DNA of 64,000 bases from Shinella sp. H4-D48 (GCF_022637395.1 NZ_CP093337.1:2092001-2156000); one strand, 5' to 3'; numbered from the stretch's first letter, positions 9,047 through 21,786 are shown. The notes: generated by a model not told the origin, from the letters alone. Program-made: numbers and translations.

Positions 9047-10414
9047 TCATGCCGCCGCGGCCACGACCCGATTGCGGCCCGAACGCTTGGCCTCATAGAG
9101 CGCGGTGTCGGCTCGTTTCAGCAGCGCGTCCGGCGTGTCGCCGCCTGGCAACATGGCAGCGATGCCCAGCGATGCCGTCACGGAAAGCGCGATATCCTTG
9201 CCCGGAATCTGGAACGGCTCGGACTCGACGATCGCACGCAGACGTTCGGCAACGCCGGCAGCCATTTCCGGTGTCGTATCCGGCATTACCAGCACGAATT
9301 CCTCCCCGCCATAGCGGCAGGCCAGATCCGCGCCACGCACGGCCGAGCGAACGCGGCTTGCAAATTCCCGGAGCACGACATCGCCGGCATCGTGGCCATA
9401 GGTGTCGTTGACCAGCTTGAAGCGATCGATATCGGTGATGCAGACGGAGAGCGCCCTGCCCCGTGCAGTCGCGCGATCGATCAGAAGCTTGAGATGGTTG
9501 TCGAGATAACGACGGTTATGCAGCCCGGTCAGGCCGTCCGTGACCGCCAGTTCAATCGTCTGGCGCACGCTGGCACGCAGGCGATCGTTGCAGCGCTTGC
9601 GGCGAATCTGTGTGAGGCTGCGCGCGATCAGCTCGTTGGGATCGATCGGGCGCATGACGTAGTCCGTCACCCCCAGATCGAGCGCGCGTACGATCAGATC
9701 GTCATCGCCCTGCTCGGCGATCAGCAGAATCGGCAGGAAGCGCGTGCGCTCCAGCGAGCGCAGCTGCGAGCAGAGGCGCAGCGGATCGTAATCCTCGAAA
9801 TTGGCATTGACGATGACGAGTTCGAAATTGCTCTCTGCGGCCTGAAACACCGCTGCCTGCGGATCGGACATGCAGGTGACCTCGGCAATCGGCTTCAGGG
9901 CGCGCGCGATGCGGTCCTGCGAGCTGCCGCGCCCATCGACGAGCAGGATGTCGCCTGGTTCATCGCCCAGCCCGGTTTCCAACCCGTCTTCCAATGATAT
10001 GGCGCGCGCGGTCGCTGCGCGCAGGCGCAACTCATCCGTCAGCATCTTCAGGCGCACGAGGCTCTTGACCCGCGACATGAGTTGCAGGTCGTTGACGGGT
10101 TTGGTCAGAAAATCATCCGCGCCGGCCTTGAGACCACGCACGCGGTCAGACGGCTGGTCGAGCGCCGTAACCATGACGACAGGAATATGCGCGGTCCGTG
10201 GATTGGCCTTCAGCCGCTCGCAGACCTCGAAACCATCGATGCCCGGCATCATGATGTCGAGCAGGATCAGATCGACCTGGGTGCGCTCGCAGATCGCCAA
10301 TGCATCGTAACCGTTCTCGGCCGTCAGGACATCGAAGTATTCCGCCAGCAGCCGCGCTTCGAGCAGCTTCACGTTTGCGGGTATGTCATCGACGACGAGG
10401 ATGCGTGCGGTCAT
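9047..10414 (-). CDS. pleD: response regulator diguanylate cyclase PleD
   Basis: 455 residues arranged REC-REC-GGDEF, as in Caulobacter PleD. It makes cyclic di-GMP when phosphorylated, dimerising through the receiver domains to control the motile-to-sessile transition at the pole. The phospho-acceptor is Asp53 in LILLDIMMPG. The second receiver (about residues 155-270) lacks a clean phosphorylation site, as expected for the adaptor. The active site is GGEEF at 369-373, preceded by an inhibitory site RGAD (360-363) five residues upstream, so product inhibition should be intact. It follows divK by 15 bases on the same strand; this pair is the conserved divK-pleD operon. Confidence 0.97.
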   Translation of the reverse strand: MTARILVVDDIPANVKLLEARLLAEYFDVLTAENGYDALAICERTQVDLILLDIMMPGIDGFEVCERLKANPRTAHIPVVMVTALDQPSDRVRGLKAGADDFLTKPVNDLQLMSRVKSLVRLKMLTDELRLRAATARAISLEDGLETGLGDEPGDILLVDGRGSSQDRIARALKPIAEVTCMSDPQAAVFQAAESNFELVIVNANFEDYDPLRLCSQLRSLERTRFLPILLIAEQGDDDLIVRALDLGVTDYVMRPIDPNELIARSLTQIRRKRCNDRLRASVRQTIELAVTDGLTGLHNRRYLDNHLKLLIDRATARGRALSVCITDIDRFKLVNDTYGHDAGDVVLREFASRVRSAVRGADLACRYGGEEFVLVMPDTTPEMAAGVAERLRAIVESEPFQIPGKDIALSVTASLGIAAMLPGGDTPDALLKRADTALYEAKRSGRNRVVAAAA

Positions 10415-10429
10415 TCTGCGTCCCCTCGC

Positions 10430-10801
10430 TCAGGCGTCGCCGAGATAGGTCTTGATGGTTTCGATGAACTTCGGCACTGAAATGGGTTTGGAGACATAGG
10501 CCTCGCACCCGCCCTGCCGGATTCGCTCCTCGTCGCCCTTCATCGCGAATGCCGTGACGGCGATGACGGGAATGACGTGAAGCTCGTCATCTTCCTTCAG
10601 CCACTTGGTGACTTCAAGCCCGGACACTTCCGGAAGCTGGATGTCCATCAGGATCAGATCCGGGCGGTGTTTACGAGCCAGTTCAAGGGCTTCCATACCG
10701 TTCCGGGTCTGAATGGTCGCATAACCGGATGCCTCGATAAGGTCCCGGAAGAGCTTCATATTCAGCTCGTTGTCCTCGACAATCATGACCTGTTTGGGCA
10801 T
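10430..10801 (-). CDS. divK: single-domain response regulator DivK
   Basis: 123-residue receiver domain without an output domain. In alphaproteobacteria DivK is phosphorylated by DivJ and dephosphorylated by PleC, and controls CtrA activity through DivL/CckA. Phospho-acceptor Asp53 in [10 protein letters not shown]; the conserved Thr and Lys are in [11 protein letters not shown] and YVSKPIS. The ATG at 10801 gives the canonical [18 protein letters not shown] start with an AGGGAC ribosome site; longer in-frame extensions upstream lack family similarity. First gene of divK-pleD. Confidence 0.97.
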   Translation of the reverse strand: MPKQVMIVEDNELNMKLFRDLIEASGYATIQTRNGMEALELARKHRPDLILMDIQLPEVSGLEVTKWLKEDDELHVIPVIAVTAFAMKGDEERIRQGGCEAYVSKPISVPKFIETIKTYLGDA

Positions 10802-10942
10802 CGTGCGTCCCTGTTCCTCTGACCGGCCTTGCAACCGTCGGGCAGATAGATAAGTTGCGGCGGAACCGAATTCAGCCAGCCGTACCGCATTCACATTAGC
10901 GGCACTTGGTTGATTAAAAGGTAAATTTCCCGAGGAAAAACG

Positions 10943-11242
10943 ATGAAGAGCCAGAAAGAGACAGCGGCGGTAGAGAACGCCGAAGCGACTGCCATCTCGA
11001 TCCTCGGCTGGCTCGCCGGTGAACCCGAACTTCTTTCGCGTTTCCTCTCGCTGACGGGTGTCCTGCCATCGGACGTGCGTCATGCGATGGCCGACCCCGG
11101 CTTTCGCGCCGGCCTCGTCGATTTCCTGATGGCGCATGAGCCCACCCTTCTCGCCTTTTGCGCGGCAACCGGCACGCAGCCGGAAACCGTTGTGGCGGCC
11201 CATGCTGTCCTTTCGGGACCGCACGGTGACATCGATTTCTGA
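10943..11242 (+). CDS. DUF3572 family protein
   Basis: 99 residues, cytoplasmic, no signal or membrane segment. The core ([20 protein letters not shown]... [30 protein letters not shown]) matches the DUF3572 family, which is limited to alphaproteobacteria and has no known function. CGAGGAAAAA precedes the ATG. It is divergent from divK, sharing a 141-base upstream region; this arrangement recurs in rhizobia. Confidence 0.88.
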   Translation: MKSQKETAAVENAEATAISILGWLAGEPELLSRFLSLTGVLPSDVRHAMADPGFRAGLVDFLMAHEPTLLAFCAATGTQPETVVAAHAVLSGPHGDIDF

Positions 11243-11299
11243 ACGGCAAATAACGCCGCCTTTGCCTGTGCACCGCGCGCAATCGGGGCGTGGTCCGTC

Positions 11300-11349
11300 T
11301 TGAGACTCATGAACTTACGCTGTAATGTCGCGATGTTCAACTTTTGTTC
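11300..11349 (+). promoter_or_regulatory. dinB promoter with LexA (SOS) box
   Basis: TTGAGA at 11300-11305 and TAATGT at 11323-11328 form a promoter with a 17-base spacer. Directly after the -10 lies GTTC-AACTTTT-GTTC at 11335-11349, a perfect alphaproteobacterial SOS box (GTTC-N7-GTTC). LexA bound there would cover the transcription start. The box overlaps a theoretical upstream start codon, which is why dinB is started downstream. Confidence 0.85.
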
Positions 11350-11354
11350 CTGAC

Positions 11355-12701
11355 ATGCACTCCGCTGCCACGCGATTACCGGGTTTTTGCCGTGACTGCC
11401 TCTCCGGGCAGACCGCCGACCTGCGCCGTTGTCGTGCCTGCGGCAGCCCGCGCCTCGTCTACCACACTGAACTCGATGACCTGACCCTCGCCCATATCGA
11501 CTGCGACGCGTTCTATGCGGCAATTGAAAAGCGCGATAATCCCGAACTGGCGGATCGGCCCGTCATTATCGGTGGCGGCAAGCGCGGCGTGGTGTCGACG
11601 GCCTGTTACGTCGCGCGCATTCATGGCGTGCGATCGGCCATGCCGATGTTCAAGGCGCTGGAAGCCTGCCCGGACGCGGTGGTGATCCGGCCCGACATGG
11701 AAAAGTATGTGCGCGTCGGCCGGCAGATACGCACCATGATGCAGGAACTGACGCCGCTGGTGCAACCGCTTTCGATCGACGAAGCCTTCCTGGAGCTCAA
11801 AGGCACCGAGCGGCTGCACCACGACACCCCTGCCCGCGTGCTTGCCCGCTTCGCGCAGCGGGTCGAGAAGGAGGTGGGCATTACCATCTCCATCGGCCTG
11901 TCCTATTGCAAGTTTCTGGCCAAGGTCGCCTCCGACCTCAACAAGCCGCGCGGCTTTTCCGTCATCGGCCAGACGGAAGCGCTCGCCTTCCTGAAGGACA
12001 AGCCTGTTCGCATCATATGGGGCGTCGGCAAGGCTTTCGCGCAGACGCTGGAAAGCGACGGTATCCGCACGGTCGGCCAGCTTCAGACCATGGAGGAAAC
12101 CGACCTGATGCGCCGCTACGGCATTATGGGCAAACGCCTGTTCAACCTCTCGCGCGGGCAGGACGACCGGGAAGTCCACGCCAATGAGGCGGCCAAGAGC
12201 GTATCGGCCGAAACCACGTTCTTCGACGATATCTCACGCTATGACGACCTTGTCGCGCATCTGCGCCAGCTCAGCGAAAAGGTCGCGACCCGCCTGCGCA
12301 AATCACAGATCGCCGGCCATACCGTGGTGCTCAAGCTCAAGACTGCCGATTTCAAGAGCCGGACGCGCAACCGCAAGCTCGAGGACCCCACCATGCTGGC
12401 CGACCGGATTTTCCGCACCGGCATCGAGCTTCTGCGCAAGGAAGCCGACGGCACGAAGTACCGGCTGATCGGCATCGGCGTCAGCGACCTCACGGATTCC
12501 AGCCGCGCCGACCCGCCCGATCTTGTCGATCCCGCAGCCAGCCGCCGCGCCGCCGCCGAAGCGGCAATGAACACGCTGCGCGACAAGTTCGGCAAGGCAA
12601 GCGTTGAGACCGGCTACACGTTCGGCCGTTCCGGCCCTGAGCGCACTCACGGAAAAGTGAGCCTGAAAGCCGTCGGGAAACTCGAAGACCCAAGCGAATA
12701 A
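11355..12701 (+). CDS. dinB: DNA polymerase IV (Y family)
   Basis: 448-residue error-prone translesion polymerase. Catalytic residues are Asp49 in [12 protein letters not shown] and Asp142-Glu143 in SIDEAFLEL; HhH and little-finger regions follow. The first 30 residues carry Cys12/15 and Cys26/29 (FCRDC and CRACG), a zinc-ribbon-like extension also seen, as far as I recall, in other rhizobial DinB proteins but not in E. coli DinB. The ATG at 11355 is preferred to 11325 because the latter lies upstream of the SOS box. No strong ribosome site is seen for either. SOS control is predicted from the upstream box. Confidence 0.93.
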   Translation: MHSAATRLPGFCRDCLSGQTADLRRCRACGSPRLVYHTELDDLTLAHIDCDAFYAAIEKRDNPELADRPVIIGGGKRGVVSTACYVARIHGVRSAMPMFKALEACPDAVVIRPDMEKYVRVGRQIRTMMQELTPLVQPLSIDEAFLELKGTERLHHDTPARVLARFAQRVEKEVGITISIGLSYCKFLAKVASDLNKPRGFSVIGQTEALAFLKDKPVRIIWGVGKAFAQTLESDGIRTVGQLQTMEETDLMRRYGIMGKRLFNLSRGQDDREVHANEAAKSVSAETTFFDDISRYDDLVAHLRQLSEKVATRLRKSQIAGHTVVLKLKTADFKSRTRNRKLEDPTMLADRIFRTGIELLRKEADGTKYRLIGIGVSDLTDSSRADPPDLVDPAASRRAAAEAAMNTLRDKFGKASVETGYTFGRSGPERTHGKVSLKAVGKLEDPSE

Positions 12702-12832
12702 ATCCCCGCAAACCGGCGTTTTCCTGTGTATCGGGATGAGACGGGCGGGGACGTCGGCGCGATGCATCAAGTGTTCCTTAAACCGGATGCGTTAGATTTT
12801 TCCCCGGTTTGTATTGCGTACGGGTGAGTTAC

Positions 12833-14143
12833 ATGAAGTTTCGTCTTGCCACTGGCATGAGCATTCTGGGCCTGATGCTGAGTTGCACCAGCGCCCTCGG
12901 CGGCACGCTCGAAGGGCCGCTGCAGATCGTGGTCTCCAAGGATCTCCAGGAACTGAAGATCTACGATGGCGGCGTCGTGGTGGCGACCTCGCGCGTTTCG
13001 ACCGGCAAGGCCGGCCACTCGACGCCAACAGGCATCTTCTCCATTCTCGAAAAGAAGCGTACGCACTTCTCCAATATATATGACAGCGCGCCGATGCCCT
13101 TCATGCAGCGGCTGACCTGGTCGGGTATCGCGCTGCACGCCTCCAACAGCGTGCCGTCCTACCCGGCCTCGCACGGTTGTGTGCGCCTGCCCAACGATTT
13201 TGCCAAGACGCTTTTCTCCGCCACCCGTCGCGGGGGGCATGTCCTGATCTCCGACCGCGAAGTAGCGCCGCAGCGCGTGGTACATGCCGCGCTCTTCAAG
13301 CCCTCCATCGTCGTTCCGGATACGCCACTGCTCTCCGATGCCGGCCTGCGGCCCGCGCTGATCGAGGCCGGCGACAAGAGCGTCGAGGTCGCGATGACCG
13401 AGCCCAAGCCGTCGGTCATCGAACCCGTCGTCGTCAAGACCGAGCAGGACCCGATCCGCATCCTGATCACCCGCCGCGGCGAGCGCGAAGCGCTGCTGGA
13501 CCTGCAAACGCTGCTCAACACGCTGGGTTACGACGCCGGCGTACCGGATGGCCGCCACGGCAAGCAGACGATCACGGCCATCCGCGCCTTCCAGCTGGCA
13601 GAGGGATTGAAGGAAGACGGCATGATGACAGCCGATCTCGTTGCTGCCGTCTATGCCAAGGCAGGAAAGGGCGCGCCGCCGAACGGCCAGATCCTCGTGC
13701 GCCAGAAGTTCAAGCCGCTCGTCGAGGAAGCGATCACCATCCGTGAGCCGGAGGTGGCCCTGGGGACGCATTTCCTGCTGGCGCGCGCGGTCGATGCCGA
13801 CAAGGGTACCGCCGAATGGTATGGTGTGAGCATGGACAACCAGTTGCCGCAATCGACCCTGAAGCGGCTCGGCATCACCACGGAGGCGGATGCGGGCGCG
13901 CCGGATGCGCTTGCCCGCACGCTGGATCGGCTGGATATCCCTGAGGACATGCGCAACCGTATTTCCGGCCTGATGAGCGAAGGTGCGTCGCTGTCCATTT
14001 CAGACACGGGGCTTGGCCCGGAAACCGGCGACGGAACGGACTTCATCACCGTCACACGCAAGGTGCAGAAGGCGGATGTGTCGGTCACACAGGGCAGCAG
14101 GAAATCGAAAAAGAAGAAGTCGTCGGTGACGGTCATCAACTGA
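12833..14143 (+). CDS. L,D-transpeptidase with peptidoglycan-binding domain
   Basis: 436 residues. An N-terminal signal peptide (MKFRLATGMSILGLMLSC region) sends it to the periplasm. The YkuD catalytic domain spans about residues 32-155; HASNSVP and SHGCVRLPN contain the catalytic His/Cys, with Cys116 as nucleophile. A peptidoglycan-binding type 1 domain follows (LLDLQTLLNTLGYDAG to IRAFQLAEGL, about 220-265). The C-terminal third is unassigned and ends in a Lys/Ser-rich tail. L,D-transpeptidases form 3-3 cross-links or anchor outer-membrane proteins, and are prominent in polar-growing Rhizobiales. The ATG at 12833 begins the signal peptide. Confidence 0.9.
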   Translation: MKFRLATGMSILGLMLSCTSALGGTLEGPLQIVVSKDLQELKIYDGGVVVATSRVSTGKAGHSTPTGIFSILEKKRTHFSNIYDSAPMPFMQRLTWSGIALHASNSVPSYPASHGCVRLPNDFAKTLFSATRRGGHVLISDREVAPQRVVHAALFKPSIVVPDTPLLSDAGLRPALIEAGDKSVEVAMTEPKPSVIEPVVVKTEQDPIRILITRRGEREALLDLQTLLNTLGYDAGVPDGRHGKQTITAIRAFQLAEGLKEDGMMTADLVAAVYAKAGKGAPPNGQILVRQKFKPLVEEAITIREPEVALGTHFLLARAVDADKGTAEWYGVSMDNQLPQSTLKRLGITTEADAGAPDALARTLDRLDIPEDMRNRISGLMSEGASLSISDTGLGPETGDGTDFITVTRKVQKADVSVTQGSRKSKKKKSSVTVIN

Positions 14144-14167
14144 CCTGTTGCAAACACACTTTATCTT

Positions 14168-14196
14168 AAGGCCACCCCTCGGGTGGCCTTTTCTTT
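14168..14196. terminator. terminator shared by the L,D-transpeptidase and TPR genes
   Basis: AAGGCCACCC-CTC-GGGTGGCCTT, a 10-bp perfect stem with a three-base loop, followed by TTCTTT on the plus strand. It lies between two convergent genes; the minus side has only an A/T-mixed tail, so it works mainly for the plus strand. Confidence 0.85.
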
Positions 14197-14203
14197 GCGT
14201 GTC

Positions 14204-15154
14204 TCACTCGCCAAGGCGACGCAGCAGCTCGTCGTAATCCTCCTGTGCCGTCGCCAAGCGGGCGTCCTCACCCGCAGCACGCAGACGCTCGATCCGGGTC
14301 CGCATGAAGGCCTTGGCGTCCTCCTTCCGCCCCAGCTCGTAGGCGAGTACGCCGCGCTGGAACAGCAGATCCTGCACGGTATCGAGGTCGTTGTCCGCCT
14401 CGGCGATGGCCAGGACACGCTCCAAATACGGCTCGGCCTCCGGCTTTCGGCCCATCGCGTGAAGGTTCTGGGCAAGGTTTGTCAGCACTGTCGTGAGATT
14501 GGGGTGGCTTTTGCCAAAGATCTTCTCGCCGCGGGCGAGCACATCGAGATTGAGCGTATAGGCCTGCTCGTAGAGCTTTGCCTCATGCAACTCGTAGGCC
14601 TGTTTCTGGCGCACGCCGGCACGCTGGTCGTCGCTGTAGCCGTCGTAGCGGTCGGCCATCAGCGCCGCCTTGCCGTATTGTTCGGCGGACAGCGCGTGCC
14701 TGGCGCTGTTGCCGGGAATTTTCGCGTAGCCGCCAAGCAGTTCGGCGTAGAGATAGCGATCGCCAAGCTGGCGCTTGAGTGGGCGGCGGTCATCGTCCGC
14801 CAGCGTCATCAGCTCTGCCAATGCGTCGATTCCGTCTTCAAACGGAACAACAGACGAGCGGCTCGTGACGAGACCGATCATCGACAGGATATCGCGTCGT
14901 TCGTCGATCAGATCCTGCCGCTTGCCAACATAGGCGCGCAAGACCTTCAGCTCTTCCATCGCGTCGGTGCCGCTGAACTCTACGTTTTCATCATCGATGC
15001 GGCTGCGCATCAGCGTGACGCGCTGGCGCAATTGCGCATCATTGGCAGGTGCGCCCTGCTTTTCGATAATGATCGTCTCGCGTTCTGCCATGGCGATAGA
15101 CGGAAGTGCCAGGACGGCGACGAGGCAGTACACGATGGCAGCGCGAAATCGCAT
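14204..15154 (-). CDS. exported TPR-repeat protein
   Basis: 316 residues with a signal peptide (MRFRAAIVYCLVAVLALPSIAMA). The second half contains tetratricopeptide-like helices (KLYEQAYTLNLDVLARGEKIFG, HPNLTTVLTNLAQNLHAMGR, EAEPYLERVLAIAEADND, DLLFQRGVLAYELGRKEDA), giving about four repeats. TPR proteins mediate protein contacts; the partner is not identifiable. The reverse-strand reading is a shadow, since the minus frame alone has the signal sequence and the repeat periodicity. Transcribed alone, convergent with the L,D-transpeptidase gene. Confidence 0.82.
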   Translation of the reverse strand: MRFRAAIVYCLVAVLALPSIAMAERETIIIEKQGAPANDAQLRQRVTLMRSRIDDENVEFSGTDAMEELKVLRAYVGKRQDLIDERRDILSMIGLVTSRSSVVPFEDGIDALAELMTLADDDRRPLKRQLGDRYLYAELLGGYAKIPGNSARHALSAEQYGKAALMADRYDGYSDDQRAGVRQKQAYELHEAKLYEQAYTLNLDVLARGEKIFGKSHPNLTTVLTNLAQNLHAMGRKPEAEPYLERVLAIAEADNDLDTVQDLLFQRGVLAYELGRKEDAKAFMRTRIERLRAAGEDARLATAQEDYDELLRRLGE

Positions 15155-15296
15155 CCGTTTCCTCCGGCTCCCTGTTGATTATCCTGGTTCAGGAACTGGC
15201 AAACGGAGCCATTAAGATCAAGACCGCAGACGATCTTTTTCGACCGACTGCGGGGCGTTAGCGCGGTGCGAGTGATGAGCGGCCGGGCTCGCGCGC

Positions 15297-18791
<3,495 letters not shown>

Positions 18792-18919
18792 CTGCTTCGT
18801 CCTTTCAATCAGACAGGAAGCTTAAGCGGATTCGCACCAGCCTCGTCCAGACGGTTCTTGCCCTTGCACCCGATATCCACGCGGCAAGGCGCATTCAGTT
18901 GGGGGATGCGACGAAAATG

Positions 18920-19006
18920 TCAGATGCCGAAGAGAATGACGGAGAAGCTGGCGACGAACATTGCCATGGTGGTGAATGCGGCGAGATCGCGAAGAAAGTC
19001 GGTCAT
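18920..19006 (-). CDS. SOS-controlled 28-aa membrane peptide (SidA-like candidate)
   Basis: A 28-codon gene beginning MTDFLRDLAAFTTMAM and ending SVILFGI, then TGA. A near-ideal ribosome site (AAAGGGAGA) lies before the ATG. A short charged head (Asp, Arg, Asp) is followed by about 20 hydrophobic residues, predicting one inner-membrane span with almost no C-terminal tail. It has its own promoter with a perfect SOS box. Caulobacter SidA, known from the literature, is a 29-aa, SOS-induced inner-membrane inhibitor of cell division acting on FtsW/FtsN; size, topology and regulation match, but homology is not shown here. Alternatives are a toxin-like peptide or a leader for dnaE. Confidence 0.72.
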   Translation of the reverse strand: MTDFLRDLAAFTTMAMFVASFSVILFGI

Positions 19007-19033
19007 GGTGTCTCCCTTTCCGTTTATGTTTTT

Positions 19034-19062
19034 ATTTTGTTCCACTCTTGTTCTCATGTCAA
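19034..19062 (-). promoter_or_regulatory. promoter with LexA (SOS) box for the 28-aa peptide gene
   Basis: On the minus strand TTGACA (19057-19062) is followed after 17 bases by CAAAAT (19034-19039). Between them lies GAAC-AAGAGTG-GAAC, which on the plus strand reads GTTC-CACTCTT-GTTC (19039-19053), a perfect alphaproteobacterial SOS box filling the -35/-10 spacer. Bound LexA would block RNA polymerase directly. The leader is about 20 bases. The adjacent TTTTCCACA (about 19066-19074) differs from a DnaA box by one base. Confidence 0.85.
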
Positions 19063-19134
19063 CAGTTTTCCACAGCCCCTCTGGACCGTCGCTTCCAAGC
19101 GCAATACGGTCTGGCCGATCAACGGAGAATTGAA

Positions 19135-19713
19135 ATGAAATCGTTTGCCGCCGCGCTGCTGTTTTCCACCACCGTTCTGCCCGCGGGCGCCATCGCCGCC
19201 GACTTTCCGGCAGAGCGCATCATTGCCATGGCGAGCGGTGATTGGGACAAGGACGGGACTGCGGATCTTGCCGTTATCGCGACGCCGGAAAACGACGGCG
19301 ACGACAACGGACTTTATGTCTATCTCGCCAAACCGAACGAGAACCGGCTGAAACTCGCTCTTTCACTGCCCAACACGGTCTGGGGGAACCTCAGCCTGTT
19401 CGGTCAGGAGCCCGAACTTGTCGCGCTCGCCAACGGCTCCTTCACGCTGACGACGAAGAATGAAGCCGTCGGCCGCGAGCGCTGGCGCCAGTCGCTCACC
19501 ATCGCCTATCGGAATTTCGATTTCATCGTGGCGGGCTACACCTTCTCATCCTACGACACGCTGAACCCGGACGGCGCGCAGGAATGCGACCTGAACGTTC
19601 TGACCGGCAAGGGAAAGAGCAGCGGGCGGCCGGTCGCCGGCCAAGCGCAGTTCGTTCTGCTGAAGGACTGGAAGGACGATGTCGGCCGCTCGATCTGCGG
19701 TCTCGACAACTGA
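19135..19713 (+). CDS. exported hypothetical protein with a Ca-binding-like repeat
   Basis: 192 residues with a signal peptide (MKSFAAALLFSTTVLPAGAIAA). Residues about 35-48 read GDWDKDGTADLAVI, the DxDxDG pattern of FG-GAP/VCBS-type calcium-binding blades, but only one clear copy is visible. Two cysteines near the C-terminus (QECDL, SICGL) may form a disulphide. Function unknown. CGGAGAA precedes the ATG at 19135; longer in-frame reading would run through the SOS promoter of the divergent gene. Ends 34 bases from the convergent lolD. Confidence 0.78.
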   Translation: MKSFAAALLFSTTVLPAGAIAADFPAERIIAMASGDWDKDGTADLAVIATPENDGDDNGLYVYLAKPNENRLKLALSLPNTVWGNLSLFGQEPELVALANGSFTLTTKNEAVGRERWRQSLTIAYRNFDFIVAGYTFSSYDTLNPDGAQECDLNVLTGKGKSSGRPVAGQAQFVLLKDWKDDVGRSICGLDN

Positions 19714-19747
19714 TCTTGGAGCGTGCCACACGCGCCGGAGATGAGCC

Positions 19748-20434
19748 TCAGGCGAGTTCGCGCACGAGGCCGTCTTCGATCGTCACGCGACGATCCATCA
19801 GGCCCGCAAGCTCATGGTTGTGCGTGGCGATCATCGCCGCAAGGCCGGACTGGCGGGCAAGGGCCTCCAGCGCCTCGAAGACGTAGCCTGCGGTTTCCGG
19901 GTCGAGATTGCCGGTGGGCTCGTCGGCAAGCAGCAGAAGCGGCGCATTGGCCACGGCGCGGGCAATCGCCACGCGCTGCTGTTCGCCACCCGACAGCTCG
20001 GAGGGACGATGGTCGGCGCGGTGGCCGATGCGCATGTAATCGAGCAGCTGTGCTGCGCGCTCGCGCGCTTCCGCCTTGGTAAGGCCGGAGATCAGCTGCG
20101 GCATCATGATGTTTTCGAGCGCCGTGAATTCCGGCAGCAGGTGGTGGAACTGGTAGACGAAGCCGATCTCGCCGCGACGAATGGCCGTGCGTTCGTCATC
20201 GCCGAGCGTCGCGCAGGAATGGCCGTTGACGAGGACCTCGCCCGCATCGGGCTTTTCCAGCAGGCCGGCTATGTGCAGCAGCGTCGATTTGCCGGTTCCT
20301 GACGGAGCGACCAGCGCGACCGTCTCGCCGCTTCTCAGCGTGAAATCGGCGCCGCGCAAGATCGACAGCGTGGTTTCGCCCTGGCCATAGTGCCGTTCGA
20401 TGCCCTTCAGTTCCAAAGCGACGCGCGCATTCAT
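19748..20434 (-). CDS. lolD: lipoprotein-releasing ABC transporter, ATP-binding subunit
   Basis: 228 residues; powers extraction of outer-membrane lipoproteins from the inner membrane. Walker [10 protein letters not shown] (43-51), Q-loop [10 protein letters not shown], signature [14 protein letters not shown], Walker [14 protein letters not shown] and H-loop ATHNHEL are all intact. [13 protein letters not shown] after the Q-loop is characteristic of LolD. It follows the permease gene by 11 bases, in the order proS-lolC-lolD. Confidence 0.95.
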   Translation of the reverse strand: MNARVALELKGIERHYGQGETTLSILRGADFTLRSGETVALVAPSGTGKSTLLHIAGLLEKPDAGEVLVNGHSCATLGDDERTAIRRGEIGFVYQFHHLLPEFTALENIMMPQLISGLTKAEARERAAQLLDYMRIGHRADHRPSELSGGEQQRVAIARAVANAPLLLLADEPTGNLDPETAGYVFEALEALARQSGLAAMIATHNHELAGLMDRRVTIEDGLVRELA

Positions 20435-20445
20435 GCGTTCTGTTC

Positions 20446-21750
20446 CTATTCGTACCGAAGGGCCTGGACGGGATCGAGCTTGGAGGCGCGCCAGGCGGGA
20501 AAGATCGTCGCGAGGAACGACAGCGCCAGAGCCATGACCACCACCGATACCGTTTCGCCGGCATTCATGTCGGCCGGCAGCTGGCTCAGGAAGTAGAGTT
20601 CCGGATTGAACAGTGTCGTGCCCGATATCCAGGAGAAGAACTGGCGGATGGATTCAACGTTCAGGCAGACGATGACGCCGAGCAGCACGCCGGCGAACGT
20701 GCCGACGGTGCCGATGGCCGCGCCCGTCATGAAGAAGATACGCATGATCGCGCCCGATGTCGCCCCCATGGTGCGCAGGATCGCGATGTCGCTCCCCTTG
20801 TCCTTCACCAGCATGATCAGGCCGGAAATGATGTTGAGCGCCGCGACAAGCACGATGAGCGTCAGGATCATGAACATGACGTTTCGCTCGACCTCGAGCG
20901 CCGAGAAGAAGGTCTTGTTGCGCTGGCGCCAGTCTGTGATGAAGATCTGTCGCTCCGCCGCCGCCTCAAGCGGCTGACGAAGCTCGTCGACCGCATCCGG
21001 GTTGGACACGAACAACTCGATCGACTGCACGATGCCTTCGGCATTGAAATAGAGCTGCGCCTCTTCAAGTGGCATGTAGATGATCGACGCATCGTATTCC
21101 GACATGCCGATCTCGAAGATGGCCGAGACCGTATAGGTCTTCACGCGCGGGTTGACGCCAAGCGGCGTCACGTCCCCTTCCGGCGCGACGAGCGTGATCT
21201 GCCCGCCTGCGCTGAGGCCCAGCTGCTCGGCCATGCGCGCACCGATCGCCACGCCGCCGGTGGCAAAGCCGACGAGATCACCTTCCTTGATATGATCGGA
21301 GACCGCCTTCATCTTGGCCAGGTCTTCGGGGCGCACGCCGCGCACCAGCGCGCCAGTGCCGGCCCCTGCCGTGCCCGAGGCCAGTGTCTGGCCCTCGACG
21401 AGCGGTATCGCCATGGTGACACCAGCAACTTTCGAAAGCCGCTCGGCCAGCTGGCCGTAATTGGTCAGCGGCGTATCGATGGGCTGAACGATCATATGGC
21501 CGTTGATGCCGAGGATGCGGGAGATCAGCTCCGTGCGGAAACCATTCATGACGGCCATGACGATGATGAGCGTCGCGACGCCCAGCATGATGCCGATGAA
21601 GGAAAACCCGGCGATGACCGAGATGAAGGCTTCCTTGCGCCGGGAGCGCAGGTAGCGCCAGGCGACCATCCGCTCGAAAGCGGAAAACGGGCGGTTCTTC
21701 TTGAAGGCCTGTGCCTCGGATGCAGATGCACCGCTCGCTGCGTCAGCCAT
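20446..21750 (-). CDS. lolC: lipoprotein-releasing ABC transporter, permease subunit
   Basis: 434 residues of the LolC/LolE family. The N-terminal cytoplasmic [30 protein letters not shown] motif is diagnostic (first span about 40-65); a large periplasmic domain is followed by three spans (about 295-325, 340-375, 395-420). Only one permease gene is present, so the transporter is probably a homodimer with LolD, as in bacteria with LolF-type permeases; lolC versus lolE naming is therefore conventional. It starts 36 bases after proS. Confidence 0.93.
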   Translation of the reverse strand: MADAASGASASEAQAFKKNRPFSAFERMVAWRYLRSRRKEAFISVIAGFSFIGIMLGVATLIIVMAVMNGFRTELISRILGINGHMIVQPIDTPLTNYGQLAERLSKVAGVTMAIPLVEGQTLASGTAGAGTGALVRGVRPEDLAKMKAVSDHIKEGDLVGFATGGVAIGARMAEQLGLSAGGQITLVAPEGDVTPLGVNPRVKTYTVSAIFEIGMSEYDASIIYMPLEEAQLYFNAEGIVQSIELFVSNPDAVDELRQPLEAAAERQIFITDWRQRNKTFFSALEVERNVMFMILTLIVLVAALNIISGLIMLVKDKGSDIAILRTMGATSGAIMRIFFMTGAAIGTVGTFAGVLLGVIVCLNVESIRQFFSWISGTTLFNPELYFLSQLPADMNAGETVSVVVMALALSFLATIFPAWRASKLDPVQALRYE

Positions 21751-21786
21751 GATCTCTCCCGTTGCACCCGGCGCTCGTGCGCCGCA

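Noticed and set aside
10911-10928. TTAA-containing stretch upstream of divK as a CtrA site
   Set aside because: TTAA is present but the second half-site at the required seven-base spacing reads ATTT, so it does not fit TTAA-N7-TTAA.
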